DNA from: Streptomyces zinciresistens K42
GTDB taxonomy: Bacteria > Actinomycetota > Actinomycetes > Streptomycetales > Streptomycetaceae
NCBI RefSeq assembly: GCF_000225525.1
Contig: NZ_AGBF01000049.1
Location: 1 to 40,573, forward strand
Direction of reading: 5' to 3'
Length of the DNA stretch: 40,573 bases
The first letter of the stretch is position 1. Every line of letters begins with the position of its first letter. The notes beneath the pieces were generated by a model. It saw nothing but the letters and a program-made list of their open reading frames with translations. It made no database searches and was not told the origin of the DNA. Of the stretch, positions 31,360-39,505 are shown one piece after another. The translations under genes were made by a program, and so were the position numbers.

Positions 31360-32376
31360 TCAGCTTGTCCCTCCGTGGCACTCCCCGTAAGCAGCCCCCG
31401 ACCCGCACCAGCATCCCGTCGTCCGTTGCGGGGGCCAGGTGGTCGCTCGGCCTCGGGCCGCCAGGGTCGTCGCGTACTGGGGGAGGAGGGACGTGTCGGT
31501 CGGGGAGGACAGTTCCGAGGCGGCGAACGCCTCGTAGGAGGGGACCGTGCCGGTGACGATGCCAAGGTTCGGGGTGCCGGAGGCGGACAGTTCGCGCAGG
31601 GAGCCCTCTATCGTCGCCAGGTGCTCCGGGTGGGAGGGGTACTCGTCCGCCAGGGACGGGTACGCGGCGACCAGTTCCGCCAGTTCCTCCTCCGTCCAGT
31701 GCAGGACGGCCACCGGGAACGGGCGGGACAGGGCCTCCCGGTACGCGCCCAGCTCGGCGCGCAGGCGGGAGATCTCCGCCTCCAGTTCCGCCGGGTTGTC
31801 CGAGCCGAGGGACCAGACCCGCTTGGGGTCGTGCAGTTCGTCCAGGGAGACCGGCATCGAGTGGAGGGTGTCGGCGAGGGCGTCCCAGTCGTCGTGGGCC
31901 AGTCCCAGCATCCGGCGCACCCGGTGGCGGCCGAACAGCAGAGGGTGCGTCGCGTACGGCGGCTCGGCCCCGTCCGCCAGCAGCAGGCCGGCGCCCTGCG
32001 TGAACGCCTCCTGCGCCTGCTCCAGTTCGTCGTGGGACTCCAGCGCCTCCGCGACGATCACCCAGGGCGCCGGCTCCCGGGGGGCGGCGGCCCGGACGCC
32101 GTCGATGATCGCGCGGGCCTCCGCCTCGTGGCCGTACTCCCACAGGTTCGACGCCTTGAGGGCCCGGACCAGATGGGGTTCGTCGAGCGGGGCGGAGGAC
32201 GCCAGCAGGCGGTCGTAGAGCGCGGTCGCGGCGGGGCGGTCGCCGGAGAGCTCCAGATGGGCCGCGGCCCGCAGCAGCAGGGCCTCGGTGTCCTCGGGGT
32301 ACAGGCCGGCGGTCCGCTCCAGGCGTGCCGCCTCGGCGGTGTGGTCGACGTTCTCGGCAGGCGTGTCGGGGCGCAT
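31360..32376 (-). CDS. SEC-C motif protein with TPR-like N-terminus
   Basis: A 338-aa protein. The N-terminal ~150 residues are helical repeats of TPR type (ARLERTAGLYPEDTEALLLR, AHLELSGDRPAATALYDRLL, ALESHDELEQAQEAFTQGAG). The C-terminus ends CWCGSGAAYGECHG, a SEC-C metal-binding motif (CxC...x8...CH) that binds zinc as in SecA and many unrelated proteins. The middle has no family I recognise. The ATG at 32376 is chosen; a GTG at 32385 is in frame, and neither has a strong Shine-Dalgarno. It is probably a cytosolic scaffold or regulator. It runs divergently from the sortase gene and in the same direction as the PLD-helicase, separated by 124 bp, so a shared transcript is possible. Confidence 0.85.
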   Translation of the reverse strand: MRPDTPAENVDHTAEAARLERTAGLYPEDTEALLLRAAAHLELSGDRPAATALYDRLLASSAPLDEPHLVRALKASNLWEYGHEAEARAIIDGVRAAAPREPAPWVIVAEALESHDELEQAQEAFTQGAGLLLADGAEPPYATHPLLFGRHRVRRMLGLAHDDWDALADTLHSMPVSLDELHDPKRVWSLGSDNPAELEAEISRLRAELGAYREALSRPFPVAVLHWTEEELAELVAAYPSLADEYPSHPEHLATIEGSLRELSASGTPNLGIVTGTVPSYEAFAASELSSPTDTSLLPQYATTLAARGRATTWPPQRTTGCWCGSGAAYGECHGGTS

Positions 32377-32517
32377 GGGGGACACCGTACTGCCCGCGGG
32401 TGACAGAGGGAGAGGACGGTGGAGGAAGCGGGGCGGACGCCCCTCCCGCCCCCGCGCGGGGCTGGAGACCTACGGCCGGGCCCCTTATCGTGCGGGCCCC
32501 GGCGAAGGAGGCTCGTG

Positions 32518-33321
32518 ATGGGGCGGGTGCGCGTCGTGCGGCACGGCGGGCTGCGGCGGCGCGCGGCGCGGCGGCGGGTGCTGTGGGCGGGCGGGGAGGC
32601 GCTCGTCACGGTGGGGGCGGTGCTCCTGCTGCTGGTCGTGCACCAGACGTGGTGGACCAACCGCGAGGCCAGGCAGGGCGCCGGGCGCGAGGTACGGGCG
32701 CTGGAGCGGGCCTGGGACGCCTCGCGCGGCGGAGCGGGACGTACGGCGGTGCCCTCGGCGGAGCCCGGTCCCGCGGCCGGGGCCGGGGCCGGGGCCGGGG
32801 CACAGGAGTCCGGCCGCTCGCAGCGGTCCACCGGCACCGCGCGCCGGGCGCCCGCCCCCGACCGGTCCCCGGCGTACGCCGTCCTCAGCATCCCCCGCCT
32901 CGGACTGCGCGTCCCCGTCGCCGAGGGCGTCGGCAGGGGCGGGGTGCTCGACAAGGGCTACGTCGGCCACTACCCCGGCACCCAGCAGCCGGGCCGGGCG
33001 GGCAACTTCGCGCTCGCCGGGCACCGCAACACCCACGGCGAGCCGTTCCGGTACATCAACCGGCTCGTGCCGAGGGACGTCGTCCGGGTCGAGACGCGCG
33101 ACGCGGTCTACACGTACGCCGTCGACCGGACCCTGCCGCGCACGGCGCCCCGCGACGGGGGCGTCATCCGGCCGGTCCCGCGCTCGGTCGTCCGGCCGGG
33201 CTACGGCTACGACGCGCCGGGCTCCTACCTCACGCTCACCACCTGCACGCCCGAGTTCTCCTCGAAGTACCGGCTGGTGGTGTGGGGCAAGCTCGTCTCG
33301 ACGCAGCCCCGGCCGGGCTGA
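32518..33321 (+). CDS. Class E sortase
   Basis: A 267-aa membrane-bound transpeptidase. The ATG at 32518 follows GGAG at 8 nt. One N-terminal TM helix (ALVTVGAVLLLLVVHQTWW) is followed by a ~70-residue Ala/Gly/Pro-rich linker. The catalytic domain has AGHRNTHG (H169), LTTCTPEFSSKYR (C243) and R252, all intact. The GxxxxGxxKG-like VLDKGYVGHYPGTQQPGRAGNFALAGH arrangement fits class E sortases of high-GC Gram-positives, which anchor LAXTG proteins such as chaplins. No LAXTG protein is encoded nearby, so its substrates lie elsewhere. It is divergent from the SEC-C gene and convergent with the MFS gene. Confidence 0.93.
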   Translation: MGRVRVVRHGGLRRRAARRRVLWAGGEALVTVGAVLLLLVVHQTWWTNREARQGAGREVRALERAWDASRGGAGRTAVPSAEPGPAAGAGAGAGAQESGRSQRSTGTARRAPAPDRSPAYAVLSIPRLGLRVPVAEGVGRGGVLDKGYVGHYPGTQQPGRAGNFALAGHRNTHGEPFRYINRLVPRDVVRVETRDAVYTYAVDRTLPRTAPRDGGVIRPVPRSVVRPGYGYDAPGSYLTLTTCTPEFSSKYRLVVWGKLVSTQPRPG

Positions 33322-33422
33322 GAACCCGCCGCCCCCGGCACCCGCGCCACCCTGGGCACCCCCGCCACCCCCGGCACCCCTGGGCCCGCCAGGCACCCCC
33401 GCCACCCCCGGCCCTCAGGCCC

Positions 33423-33494
33423 CGCCAGGCACCCCGGCCCCGCCAGGCACGCCCTGCGCGTCAGGCATACCCTGCGCGCCAGGCATACCCTGCG
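33423..33494. repeat. Four 18-bp tandem repeats between convergent genes
   Basis: Four units of CG[CT]CAGGCA[CT][AG]CCC-type sequence, 18 bp each, run from 33423 to 33494, preceded by degenerate CCCCCGGCACCC/CCGCCACC units from ~33330. The tract fills the 175-bp gap between the sortase and MFS genes and reaches the MFS stop codon. No hairpin terminator is apparent. Confidence 0.8.
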
Positions 33495-33496
33495 CG

Positions 33497-34915
33497 TCAG
33501 GCCGTCCGCTCCCGCAGCGCGGCCACGCTCACGGCCGCCACCAGCGCCAGTACGGCCGACACCAGCATGGCGGTGTTCGCGCCCGCCGCGAGGCCGCCCG
33601 AGGAGGAGGTGGCGACGGCGATGGTCAGGGCGACGCCCGCACAGGAGCCGATGTAGCGGAAGGTCTGCTGGGCGCCCGAGCCCATCGCGGTGCGCTGCGG
33701 CGGCACGGACTCCACCGCGAGCAGCGGCAGCGCGGCGTTCAGCAGGCCGCTGCCGACACCGGCGACGACCAGGCCGGGCAGCAGCCGCTGCCAGGACCCG
33801 GCGCCGAGCGCGCCCAGCATCGTCAGGACGCCGGCCGCGTGCAGGGTGAAGCCGAGGGAGAGTTGGAGCCGCGGAGTGATCCGGCCCGCGAGCCGGCGGG
33901 CCTGGAGGGCCACCGCGAAGGAGAGGCCGGACCACAGCAGGAACAGCCACGCCGTGTCCATCACGGACAGGCCGAGGGTCTGCTGGAGCAGCGCGGGCAG
34001 GAAGCTGAACAGGCCGATCACCGCGAAGCCCGTGAACAGCCCGCCGACGGAGGACGCGAGGAACCGGGGGCGGCGCAGCAGCGGGAGTTCGATCATCGGG
34101 GTGGCCGTACGGCGTTCCACCACGGCGAACAGGGCGAGCAGGACGGCACTCGCGAGGAGCAGCAGGCCCACCGGCGCCCGCAGCCAGCCGTCGCGGCCGA
34201 GGGTCAGGGCGGCCACCAGGGCGACCAGGGCGAGGCCGAAGGTCACCGCGCCGGCGAAGTCGGGCCGGCCGCCGCGCGGGGCGCGCGACTCCGACAGCGC
34301 GCGCCGGGACAGGGCGGCCACGACCAGGGCGGCGGCGCCCAGGACGGCGTAGGTGACCCGCCAGTTCGGTATCGCGCCGGTGACGACCGGGCCCAGGGCG
34401 ATGCCGCCGCTGACGAAGGCGCCCCAGACGCCGGTCGCGTGCAGCCGCCCGCGCGGGCTGGGGAAGGCGTGCACGATCAGGCCGAGGCTGCTGGCGAGCA
34501 GGGCCGCGCTGGCCGCGCCCTGGGCGACCCGGGCCAGGGTGAACGCCCAGGTGCCGCCGGCCAGCGCGCCGAGGGCGGTCGTGACGCCGAGCGCGAAGGT
34601 GCCGAGGACGAAGATCCGGCGGCGGCCGTAGTCGTCGGCCAGGCTGCCGGCCACCAGCAGCAGGGCGGCGAGGCCCAGCGGGGTGCCGTTGAGCAGCCAT
34701 GCCTGGGCGGAGGGCGGGGTGTGCAGGGCCGCTGCGGTGTCGGGGAGCGTGACCAGGGGCGCGGTGTACGTCATCAGGGCCACGGCGGTGGCGGCGCTGG
34801 TCAGGGCGAGGGTGGCGCGGGCGCGCGGGGGTGCCTCGGCGGCGGGGGCCGGGCGGGCGCCGGCCGGGGCGGCCTCGGGGCGCGTACTCAGAGTTCGTTC
34901 AGTGAACCTAGCCAT
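33497..34915 (-). CDS. MFS drug-type efflux transporter
   Basis: A 472-aa membrane protein. Motif A is GSLADDYGRRRIFVLGTFAL, motif B LARVAQGAASAALL, and motif C is near GVWGAFVSGGIALGPVVTG, the proton-antiporter signature. About 12-14 TM helices are visible, with a disordered Ala/Pro/Arg N-terminal head. This fits the drug:H+ antiporter families. It is divergent from a HxlR-type regulator, and two matched operators lie at its 5' end, so it is probably induced by its own substrate. The ATG at 34915 has a weak ribosome site, and one operator falls inside its first codons, so the true start could be farther downstream. Its stop lies in the 18-bp repeat tract. Confidence 0.9.
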   Translation of the reverse strand: MARFTERTLSTRPEAAPAGARPAPAAEAPPRARATLALTSAATAVALMTYTAPLVTLPDTAAALHTPPSAQAWLLNGTPLGLAALLLVAGSLADDYGRRRIFVLGTFALGVTTALGALAGGTWAFTLARVAQGAASAALLASSLGLIVHAFPSPRGRLHATGVWGAFVSGGIALGPVVTGAIPNWRVTYAVLGAAALVVAALSRRALSESRAPRGGRPDFAGAVTFGLALVALVAALTLGRDGWLRAPVGLLLLASAVLLALFAVVERRTATPMIELPLLRRPRFLASSVGGLFTGFAVIGLFSFLPALLQQTLGLSVMDTAWLFLLWSGLSFAVALQARRLAGRITPRLQLSLGFTLHAAGVLTMLGALGAGSWQRLLPGLVVAGVGSGLLNAALPLLAVESVPPQRTAMGSGAQQTFRYIGSCAGVALTIAVATSSSGGLAAGANTAMLVSAVLALVAAVSVAALRERTA

Positions 34916-34951
34916 GGCGTCACCGTAGCACCATTGATTCGTTCATTGAAC
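34897..34951. promoter_or_regulatory. Two HxlR-type operators, GTTCA-N-TGAAC
   Basis: Perfect inverted repeats GTTCAGTGAAC (34897-34907) and GTTCATTGAAC (34941-34951) lie inside longer direct repeats (xTTCGTTCAxTGAACCTA). Their centres are 44 bp apart, about four helical turns, so two dimers can bind the same face. They lie between the MFS and HxlR genes. Confidence 0.8.
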
Positions 34952-34983
34952 CTATGAGGTGGAGAAGGGTTACAGTGGGCGGC

Positions 34984-35511
34984 ATGGCACTGGGAAAGGA
35001 CTACGCGACACAGGAGTGCTCGATCGCGCGGGCGCTGGAGATCGTCGGTGAGCGCTGGACGCTCCTCGTCGTACGCGACGCCCTCTACGGCGTCCGGCGC
35101 TACAACGACTTCCTCGTCCACCTCGGCATCCCCCGCGCGGTGCTGGCCGCGCGCCTCCAGGCGCTCACCGCGGAGGGCATCCTCGAAAAGCGCCGGTACC
35201 AGCAGTCCCCGCCGCGCGACGAGTACGTCGTCACCGACCGCGGCGCCGCGCTGTGGCCCACGCTGCGCGCGCTCGGCCGCTGGGGCCGCGAGCACCTCGG
35301 CGAGGAGCAGTTGCGCGTCTTCCGGCACGTGAGCTGCGGCACCGAACTCGGGTCCTACGGCGAATGCCCCCACTGCGCCACCGTCGTCCCCGTCGCGGAC
35401 GTCCTGATGGAGCCCGGACCGGGCCTCGATCCGGAACCGGCCGATCCGGTCAGCCGCGCGCTGCTCACGCCCCGGCGGCTCCTCCAGCCCCTGGAGACGC
35501 CATCCGCCTGA
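34984..35511 (+). CDS. HxlR-family winged-helix regulator
   Basis: A 175-aa regulator. The N-terminus MALGKDYATQECSIARALEI and VGERWTLLVVRDALYGVRRYNDFLVHLGIPRAVLAARLQ is the HxlR winged helix, with a conserved redox-type Cys at residue 12. The C-terminal half has a small Cys cluster HVSCGTELGSYGECPHCATV that could bind metal. The ATG at 34984 is the family-typical start, but a GTG at 34975 has a better ribosome site (GAAGGG). It most likely represses the divergent MFS gene and itself through the paired GTTCANTGAAC sites. Confidence 0.92.
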   Translation: MALGKDYATQECSIARALEIVGERWTLLVVRDALYGVRRYNDFLVHLGIPRAVLAARLQALTAEGILEKRRYQQSPPRDEYVVTDRGAALWPTLRALGRWGREHLGEEQLRVFRHVSCGTELGSYGECPHCATVVPVADVLMEPGPGLDPEPADPVSRALLTPRRLLQPLETPSA

Positions 35512-35590
35512 GGGCCGGTCCGCCGCGCCGGGACATCCTGTATAACGAACGGGACGAGGCCGACGCACGGACGCGAGGGGAGGGCCGCCG

Positions 35591-35902
35591 GTGATCAGCC
35601 GCTGGGTGCAGACGCGTCCCGCCGTCGCGCTGGTGCTCCTCCTCCTGGACCTCGCGCTGCTCGACACCGGCAGCCTCTCCGCGGCCGTGGCCCTCGCCGC
35701 GACCGCGGCGGCCGGCTCCGCGTTCGCCGTCTGCTCCCTGCTCGCCTCGCGCGCCGCGCCCCGGGTGGCGCCCACGCGCGTGCGCACCGCCATCCGCGAC
35801 CGGGCCCGCCGTACCGCCTTCCTGCCCCAGCGCGACCCCGACGCCTCCGGCCGGCCACGGCCCAGGGCACCCGGGCACGCCCTCCAGGCGACCTTCGCGT
35901 AG
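35591..35902 (+). CDS. Small two-helix membrane protein (DUF6412-like)
   Basis: A 103-aa protein with a GTG start at 35591 after GGGGAGGG. Two hydrophobic segments (VALVLLLLDLALLDTG and LSAAVALAATAAAGSAFAVC) are followed by a very basic C-terminal tail (TRVRTAIRDRARRTAFLPQR). From memory, actinobacterial proteins of this form (DUF6412) commonly sit just upstream of the second YidC gene, as here (156 bp). This suggests a membrane protein that accompanies insertion, but no mechanism is known. Confidence 0.75.
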   Translation: MISRWVQTRPAVALVLLLLDLALLDTGSLSAAVALAATAAAGSAFAVCSLLASRAAPRVAPTRVRTAIRDRARRTAFLPQRDPDASGRPRPRAPGHALQATFA

Positions 35903-36058
35903 GGCACGCACCCCCTCTGCCGGGACCCCGCCGGACCGCCACCGCGGCCGGCGCACCCCCGTGCCTCCCTCCGTGACCCGCGCGGGTCGTCATGCCGCCA
36001 TGCCGTCACCCGGCATGCCCGTCACCCGGCACGACCACGCCCACCGGAGGGTCCACCC

Positions 36059-36772
36059 ATGTCCGTCATCGCCGACCTCGTCCAGCAACTCGCCGAGCTG
36101 CTCCAACCGCTGTTCGGGGCGTCGGCCGCGGCCGCCTCGATCGTCCTGTTCACCGCGCTCGTACGGCTTCTCGTCCACCCGCTGTCCCGGGCCGCCGCGC
36201 GCGGGCAGAAGGCACGCGCCGGACTCCAGCCCAGGATCGCCGAACTGCGCGGGAAGCACGGCAAGGACCCCGAGCGGCTCCAGCGGGCCGTCATGGAACT
36301 GCACGCCGAGGAGAAGGTGTCGCCGCTCGCCGGATGCCTGCCCGGACTGCTCCAGCTCCCCGCCTTCTTCCTCCTCTACCGCCTCTTCTCCAGCACGACG
36401 ATCGGCGGACGGCCCAACGGACTGCTCGGCCACCGACTCCTCGCCGCGCCCCTCGGCGAGCGGTGGGCCGACGCCCTCGCCGACGGCGGGATGTTCGGGG
36501 CGGCGGGCCTCGTCTACGCCGCGCTGTTCGCGCTCGTCGCCGCCGTCGCCGCGTTCAACGTCCGCCGCACCCGGCTGATGACGGCGGCGAACCCGGCGCT
36601 GCCGGCGCCCGACGGGCAGGCCCTGCCCGGCCTGGTCGCGGTCGGCAAGGTCATGCCGTTCATGTCGTTCTTCACGCTGTTCACCGTGGCCGTGGTCCCG
36701 CTGGCCGCCGCCCTGTACGTGGTGACCAGTACGACGTGGAGCGCGGTGGAGCGAGCCGTCCTCTACCGCTGA
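36059..36772 (+). CDS. YidC/Oxa1-family membrane protein insertase (short paralogue)
   Basis: A 237-aa membrane insertase. The ATG at 36059 follows GGAGGG. IVLFTALVRLLVHPLSRAAA carries the conserved groove arginine. Next comes the coiled charged loop (QKARAGLQPRIAELRGKHGK), then MELHAEEKVSPLAGCLPGLLQLPAFFLLYRLF and the later KVMPFMSFFTLFTVAVVPLA. It lacks the large extracytoplasmic domain of Gram-negative YidC and is shorter than the main Gram-positive copy, and no rnpA/rpmH/jag genes are nearby, so it is probably a second, dispensable paralogue. It should insert small membrane proteins, perhaps including the one at 35591. Confidence 0.92.
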   Translation: MSVIADLVQQLAELLQPLFGASAAAASIVLFTALVRLLVHPLSRAAARGQKARAGLQPRIAELRGKHGKDPERLQRAVMELHAEEKVSPLAGCLPGLLQLPAFFLLYRLFSSTTIGGRPNGLLGHRLLAAPLGERWADALADGGMFGAAGLVYAALFALVAAVAAFNVRRTRLMTAANPALPAPDGQALPGLVAVGKVMPFMSFFTLFTVAVVPLAAALYVVTSTTWSAVERAVLYR

Positions 36773-36971
36773 CCGTGCTGATCCCGTTGACCCCGCTGCG
36801 CCCCGCTGACCGTGCGACCCCGTTGACGCCGACGGCAGCGCTCGCGCCGGGACCTGCGGTCCAGTACGTGAACCGGGTCTTGCGGACCGGCCCCGGACCT
36901 TGGACGATCGACCAGTCCTCCGATGGCTGCACCTGTCGGGGGGCGCCCCGCGAGCGAGGGAGAATGTGATC

Positions 36972-37829
36972 ATGAAGCTGCTGCGAGTCGGTACGGCGGG
37001 AGCGGAGCGGCCCGCGCTGCTCGACGGCGGCGGGACGCTGCGCGACCTGTCGGGCGTCGTGCCGGACATCGACGGGCCGCTGCTCGCCGACGACGCCGCG
37101 CTCGGCCGGGTCCGCGCCGCCGCGGACTCCGGCGCCCTGCCCGCGCTGGACCCGGCCGGCCTGCGGATCGGGCCGCCCGTCGCCCGGATCGGCAAGGTCG
37201 TGTGCATCGGGCTGAACTACCACGACCACGCCCGCGAGACCGGCGCCGAGCCGCCCGCCGAGCCGGTCGTCTTCTTCAAGGCCGCGGACACCGTGGTCGG
37301 CCCGCACGACACCGTGCTGGTGCCCCGCCGCTCCACGAAGACCGACTGGGAGGTCGAGCTCGCCGTCGTCATCGGACGCACGGCCCGCTATCTGGACTCG
37401 GCCGGGGAGGCGCTCGCGCACGTCGCCGGGTACGCGGTGGCGCACGACGTCTCCGAGCGGGAGTTCCAGATCGAGCGCGGCGGGACGTGGGACAAGGGCA
37501 AGAACTGCGAGACGTTCAACCCGCTGGGCCCCTGGCTGGTGACGGCCGACGAGGTGCCCGACCCGCAGGACCTCGCGCTGCGGCTGTGGGTCAACGGCGA
37601 GCTGAAGCAGGACGGCACCACCGCCGAGCAGATCTTCCCGGTCGGCGAGGTCGTGCGGTACGTCAGCCAGTTCATGACCCTCCACCCCGGTGACGTCATC
37701 AACACCGGTACGCCCGCGGGGGTCGCCCTCGGGCAGCCCGAGCCCAAGCCGTACCTGCGGTCCGGGGACGTGGTGGAGCTGGAGATCGCGGGACTCGGGC
37801 GGCAGCGGCAGGAGTTCGAGGACGCGTAG
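36972..37829 (+). CDS. Fumarylacetoacetate hydrolase-family protein
   Basis: A 285-aa cytosolic enzyme. GKVVCIGLNYHDHARETGAE is the FAH-fold entry motif. Metal ligands appear in DWEVELAVVIG (two acidic residues) and YAVAHDVSEREFQ, and KGKNCETFNPLGPWLVT, FPVGEVVRYVSQFMTLHPGDVI and TGTPAGVALG complete the pattern. Family members are hydrolases, decarboxylases or isomerases on beta-keto acids and aromatic breakdown products. The closest described subgroup is the ureidoglycolate lyase/2-hydroxyhepta-dienedioate isomerase-like group. The ATG at 36972 follows GAGGGAGA. The gene stands alone, and the 200 bp upstream holds only degenerate CCCGTTGACC/CGCTGACCG words. Confidence 0.92.
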   Translation: MKLLRVGTAGAERPALLDGGGTLRDLSGVVPDIDGPLLADDAALGRVRAAADSGALPALDPAGLRIGPPVARIGKVVCIGLNYHDHARETGAEPPAEPVVFFKAADTVVGPHDTVLVPRRSTKTDWEVELAVVIGRTARYLDSAGEALAHVAGYAVAHDVSEREFQIERGGTWDKGKNCETFNPLGPWLVTADEVPDPQDLALRLWVNGELKQDGTTAEQIFPVGEVVRYVSQFMTLHPGDVINTGTPAGVALGQPEPKPYLRSGDVVELEIAGLGRQRQEFEDA

Positions 37830-37835
37830 GCGCGA

Positions 37836-37865
37836 CGGCGCCGCGGGCCACCGCCCGCGGCGCCG
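37836..37865. terminator. Bidirectional GC-rich terminator
   Basis: GGCGCCGCGGGC (37837-37848) and GCCCGCGGCGCC (37853-37864) pair perfectly around CACC, extended by one more pair. It lies between the convergent FAH gene and the heme-degrading-domain gene. Confidence 0.85.
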
Positions 37866-37871
37866 CCCCGC

Positions 37872-38384
37872 TCACCCGCGCCGCTCGGCCAGGAACCGCT
37901 CCAGCGCCGCCACCGCCATCCGGTGGTCCGCCAGCTGGGGCAGACCGCTCACGGTCACCGACCCGATGACGCCCGCGCCCTCGACGGCGAGCGGGAACGA
38001 GCCGCCGTGCGCCGCGTAGACGTCGGGGTCCAGCCGGGAGGACTCCTCGAACGTCGTGCCCTTGGCGCGGAAGCGGGCGCCGACGAGGTAGGAGGAGCTG
38101 CCGTAGCGCTCCACGACCCGGCGCTTGCGCGCGATCCACGCGTCGTTGTCCGGGGTCGAACCGGGCAGGGCCGCGTGGAAGAGCTGCTGCCCGCCGCGGT
38201 GGATGTCGACCGCGACCGGCGCCCCGCCGTCCCGGGCCGCCGCGACCAGCAGGGAGCCCAGCGCCCAGGCGTCCTCGTGGGTGAACCGCGCGAGGACCAG
38301 GCGGCGTTCCTCGGCCTCCAGCTCCGCCACCGACGGCGTGAGCTCGGACGGTGTCCGCGGGGTGGACCCGCCGCCGCCCGTCAC
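37872..38384 (-). CDS. Heme-degrading domain protein (UPF0303/HbpS-like)
   Basis: A 170-aa protein. RRLVLARFTHEDAWALGSLL, then AVDIHRGGQQLFHAALPGST, DNDAWIARKRRVVERYGSSS and VIGSVTVSGLPQLADHRMAV follow the UPF0303/GlcG-HbpS fold, which binds heme or cobalamin-like ligands in some members. The GTG at 38384 overlaps the stop of the Gfo/Idh gene by 4 bp (GTGA), so it is read from the same transcript. That link suggests a shared pathway, probably sugar or polyol metabolism. Heme degradation is a domain name here and not established for this protein. Confidence 0.85.
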   Translation of the reverse strand: MTGGGGSTPRTPSELTPSVAELEAEERRLVLARFTHEDAWALGSLLVAAARDGGAPVAVDIHRGGQQLFHAALPGSTPDNDAWIARKRRVVERYGSSSYLVGARFRAKGTTFEESSRLDPDVYAAHGGSFPLAVEGAGVIGSVTVSGLPQLADHRMAVAALERFLAERRG

Positions 38385-39457
38385 AGCGCCACCGCCACTC
38401 CGTCACGGGCGGAGCGGTGCGCCGCCTCCAGTACGTCGAGGGCGTCGGCCGCCTCCAGGGCGGTGACCGGGTTGGGGCCGCCCTCCCGCAGGGCCCGCGC
38501 CACGGCGGCGTAGTAGGCCGGGTAGTCGCCCGGGAGGGTGGGCTCGGCACGGCCGCCGCCCGTCAGCGGCGACTCCCCGGCGCCCACCCGGCCCCACAGC
38601 GCCTCCTCCTCCGTGCCCCAGCCGGGCTCGTCCGCGCCGGGCCGCCGCCCCTCGCGCAGGGCGGCCTCCTGCGGGTCCAGGCCGTACTTGACGTAGCCCG
38701 CGCGGGAGCCGAGCACCCGGAAGCGCGGGCCGAGCTGGGCCGCGGTGGCGGAGGCGTACAGGTGCGAGCGGACACCGTTGGCGTGGGTGAGGGCCAGGAA
38801 GGTGTCGTCGTCGGTCTCGGCGCCGGCGCGGCGCACGACCGCCTCCGCGTACACCCGGGTGACCGGGCCGAACAGGACGAGCGCCTGGTCCACCACATGG
38901 CTGCCGAGGTCGTACAGCAGACCTCCGATCTCTGCCGGGTCGCCCGACTCGCGCCAGCCGCCCTTGGTCTGCGGGCGCCAGCGCTCGAAACGGGACTCGA
39001 AGCGCCAGACGTCGCCGAGTCCGCCCTCGGCCAGGAGCCGGCGCAGGGTCAGGAAGTCGTTGTCCCAGCGGCGGTTCTGGAAGACGGACAGCAGCAGACC
39101 GCGCTCCTCGGCCAGCGCCGCCAGCTCGCGCGCCTGCGCCGCGGTGCCCGCGACCGGCTTGTCGACGACGACCGGCAGGCCCGCCTTGAGCGCGGCCGTC
39201 GCGAGCGGGACGTGCGTCCGGTTCGGGGAGGCGACGACGACCAGGTCCAGATCGCCGGCGCGGGCGAGCAGTTCGTCGGGCGTCGCGACGACGCGGACGC
39301 CCGGGTGCTCGGCGCGGGCCTGCTCCTGCCGCCCGGGGTCCGACGTGACCACCGTGTCCAGGGCGAGCCCGGCGGTGGTGGCGATCAGCGGGGCGTGGAA
39401 GACGGAGCCGGCCAGGCCGTAGCCCACCAGGCCGGCGCGGAGGGGAGTAGCACTCAT
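38381..39457 (-). CDS. Gfo/Idh/MocA-family NAD(P)-dependent oxidoreductase
   Basis: A 358-aa cytosolic dehydrogenase. The N-terminal Rossmann motif is AGLVGYGLAGSVFHAPLIAT, followed by VVVASPNRTHVPLATAAL and the cofactor/substrate lysine motif VVVDKPVAGT. Then FQNRRWDNDFLTLRRLL, GGLLYDLGSHVVDQALVLFG and DDDTFLALTH are the C-terminal substrate domain, including the conserved D..H pair. Family members act on sugars, inositols and related compounds. The ATG at 39457 has a purine-rich GTGGGGG upstream. It heads an operon with the UPF0303 gene and is divergent from the ROK regulator, with a palindromic operator 6 bp before the ATG, so it is probably induced by a sugar ligand. Confidence 0.93.
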   Translation of the reverse strand: MSATPLRAGLVGYGLAGSVFHAPLIATTAGLALDTVVTSDPGRQEQARAEHPGVRVVATPDELLARAGDLDLVVVASPNRTHVPLATAALKAGLPVVVDKPVAGTAAQARELAALAEERGLLLSVFQNRRWDNDFLTLRRLLAEGGLGDVWRFESRFERWRPQTKGGWRESGDPAEIGGLLYDLGSHVVDQALVLFGPVTRVYAEAVVRRAGAETDDDTFLALTHANGVRSHLYASATAAQLGPRFRVLGSRAGYVKYGLDPQEAALREGRRPGADEPGWGTEEEALWGRVGAGESPLTGGGRAEPTLPGDYPAYYAAVARALREGGPNPVTALEAADALDVLEAAHRSARDGVAVAL

Positions 39458-39463
39458 GGCCCC

Positions 39464-39490
39464 CACTTTCACAACGCTGTTGCCAAAGTG
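39464..39490. promoter_or_regulatory. ROK-type palindromic operator
   Basis: CACTTT...CAAC-GCT-GTTG...AAAGTG (39464-39490) is an inverted repeat with 10 of 13 pairs matched around one central base. It lies in the 48-bp gap between the divergent Gfo/Idh and ROK genes and probably controls both. Confidence 0.75.
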
Positions 39491-39505
39491 CAAGCGCCGG
39501 GGACA

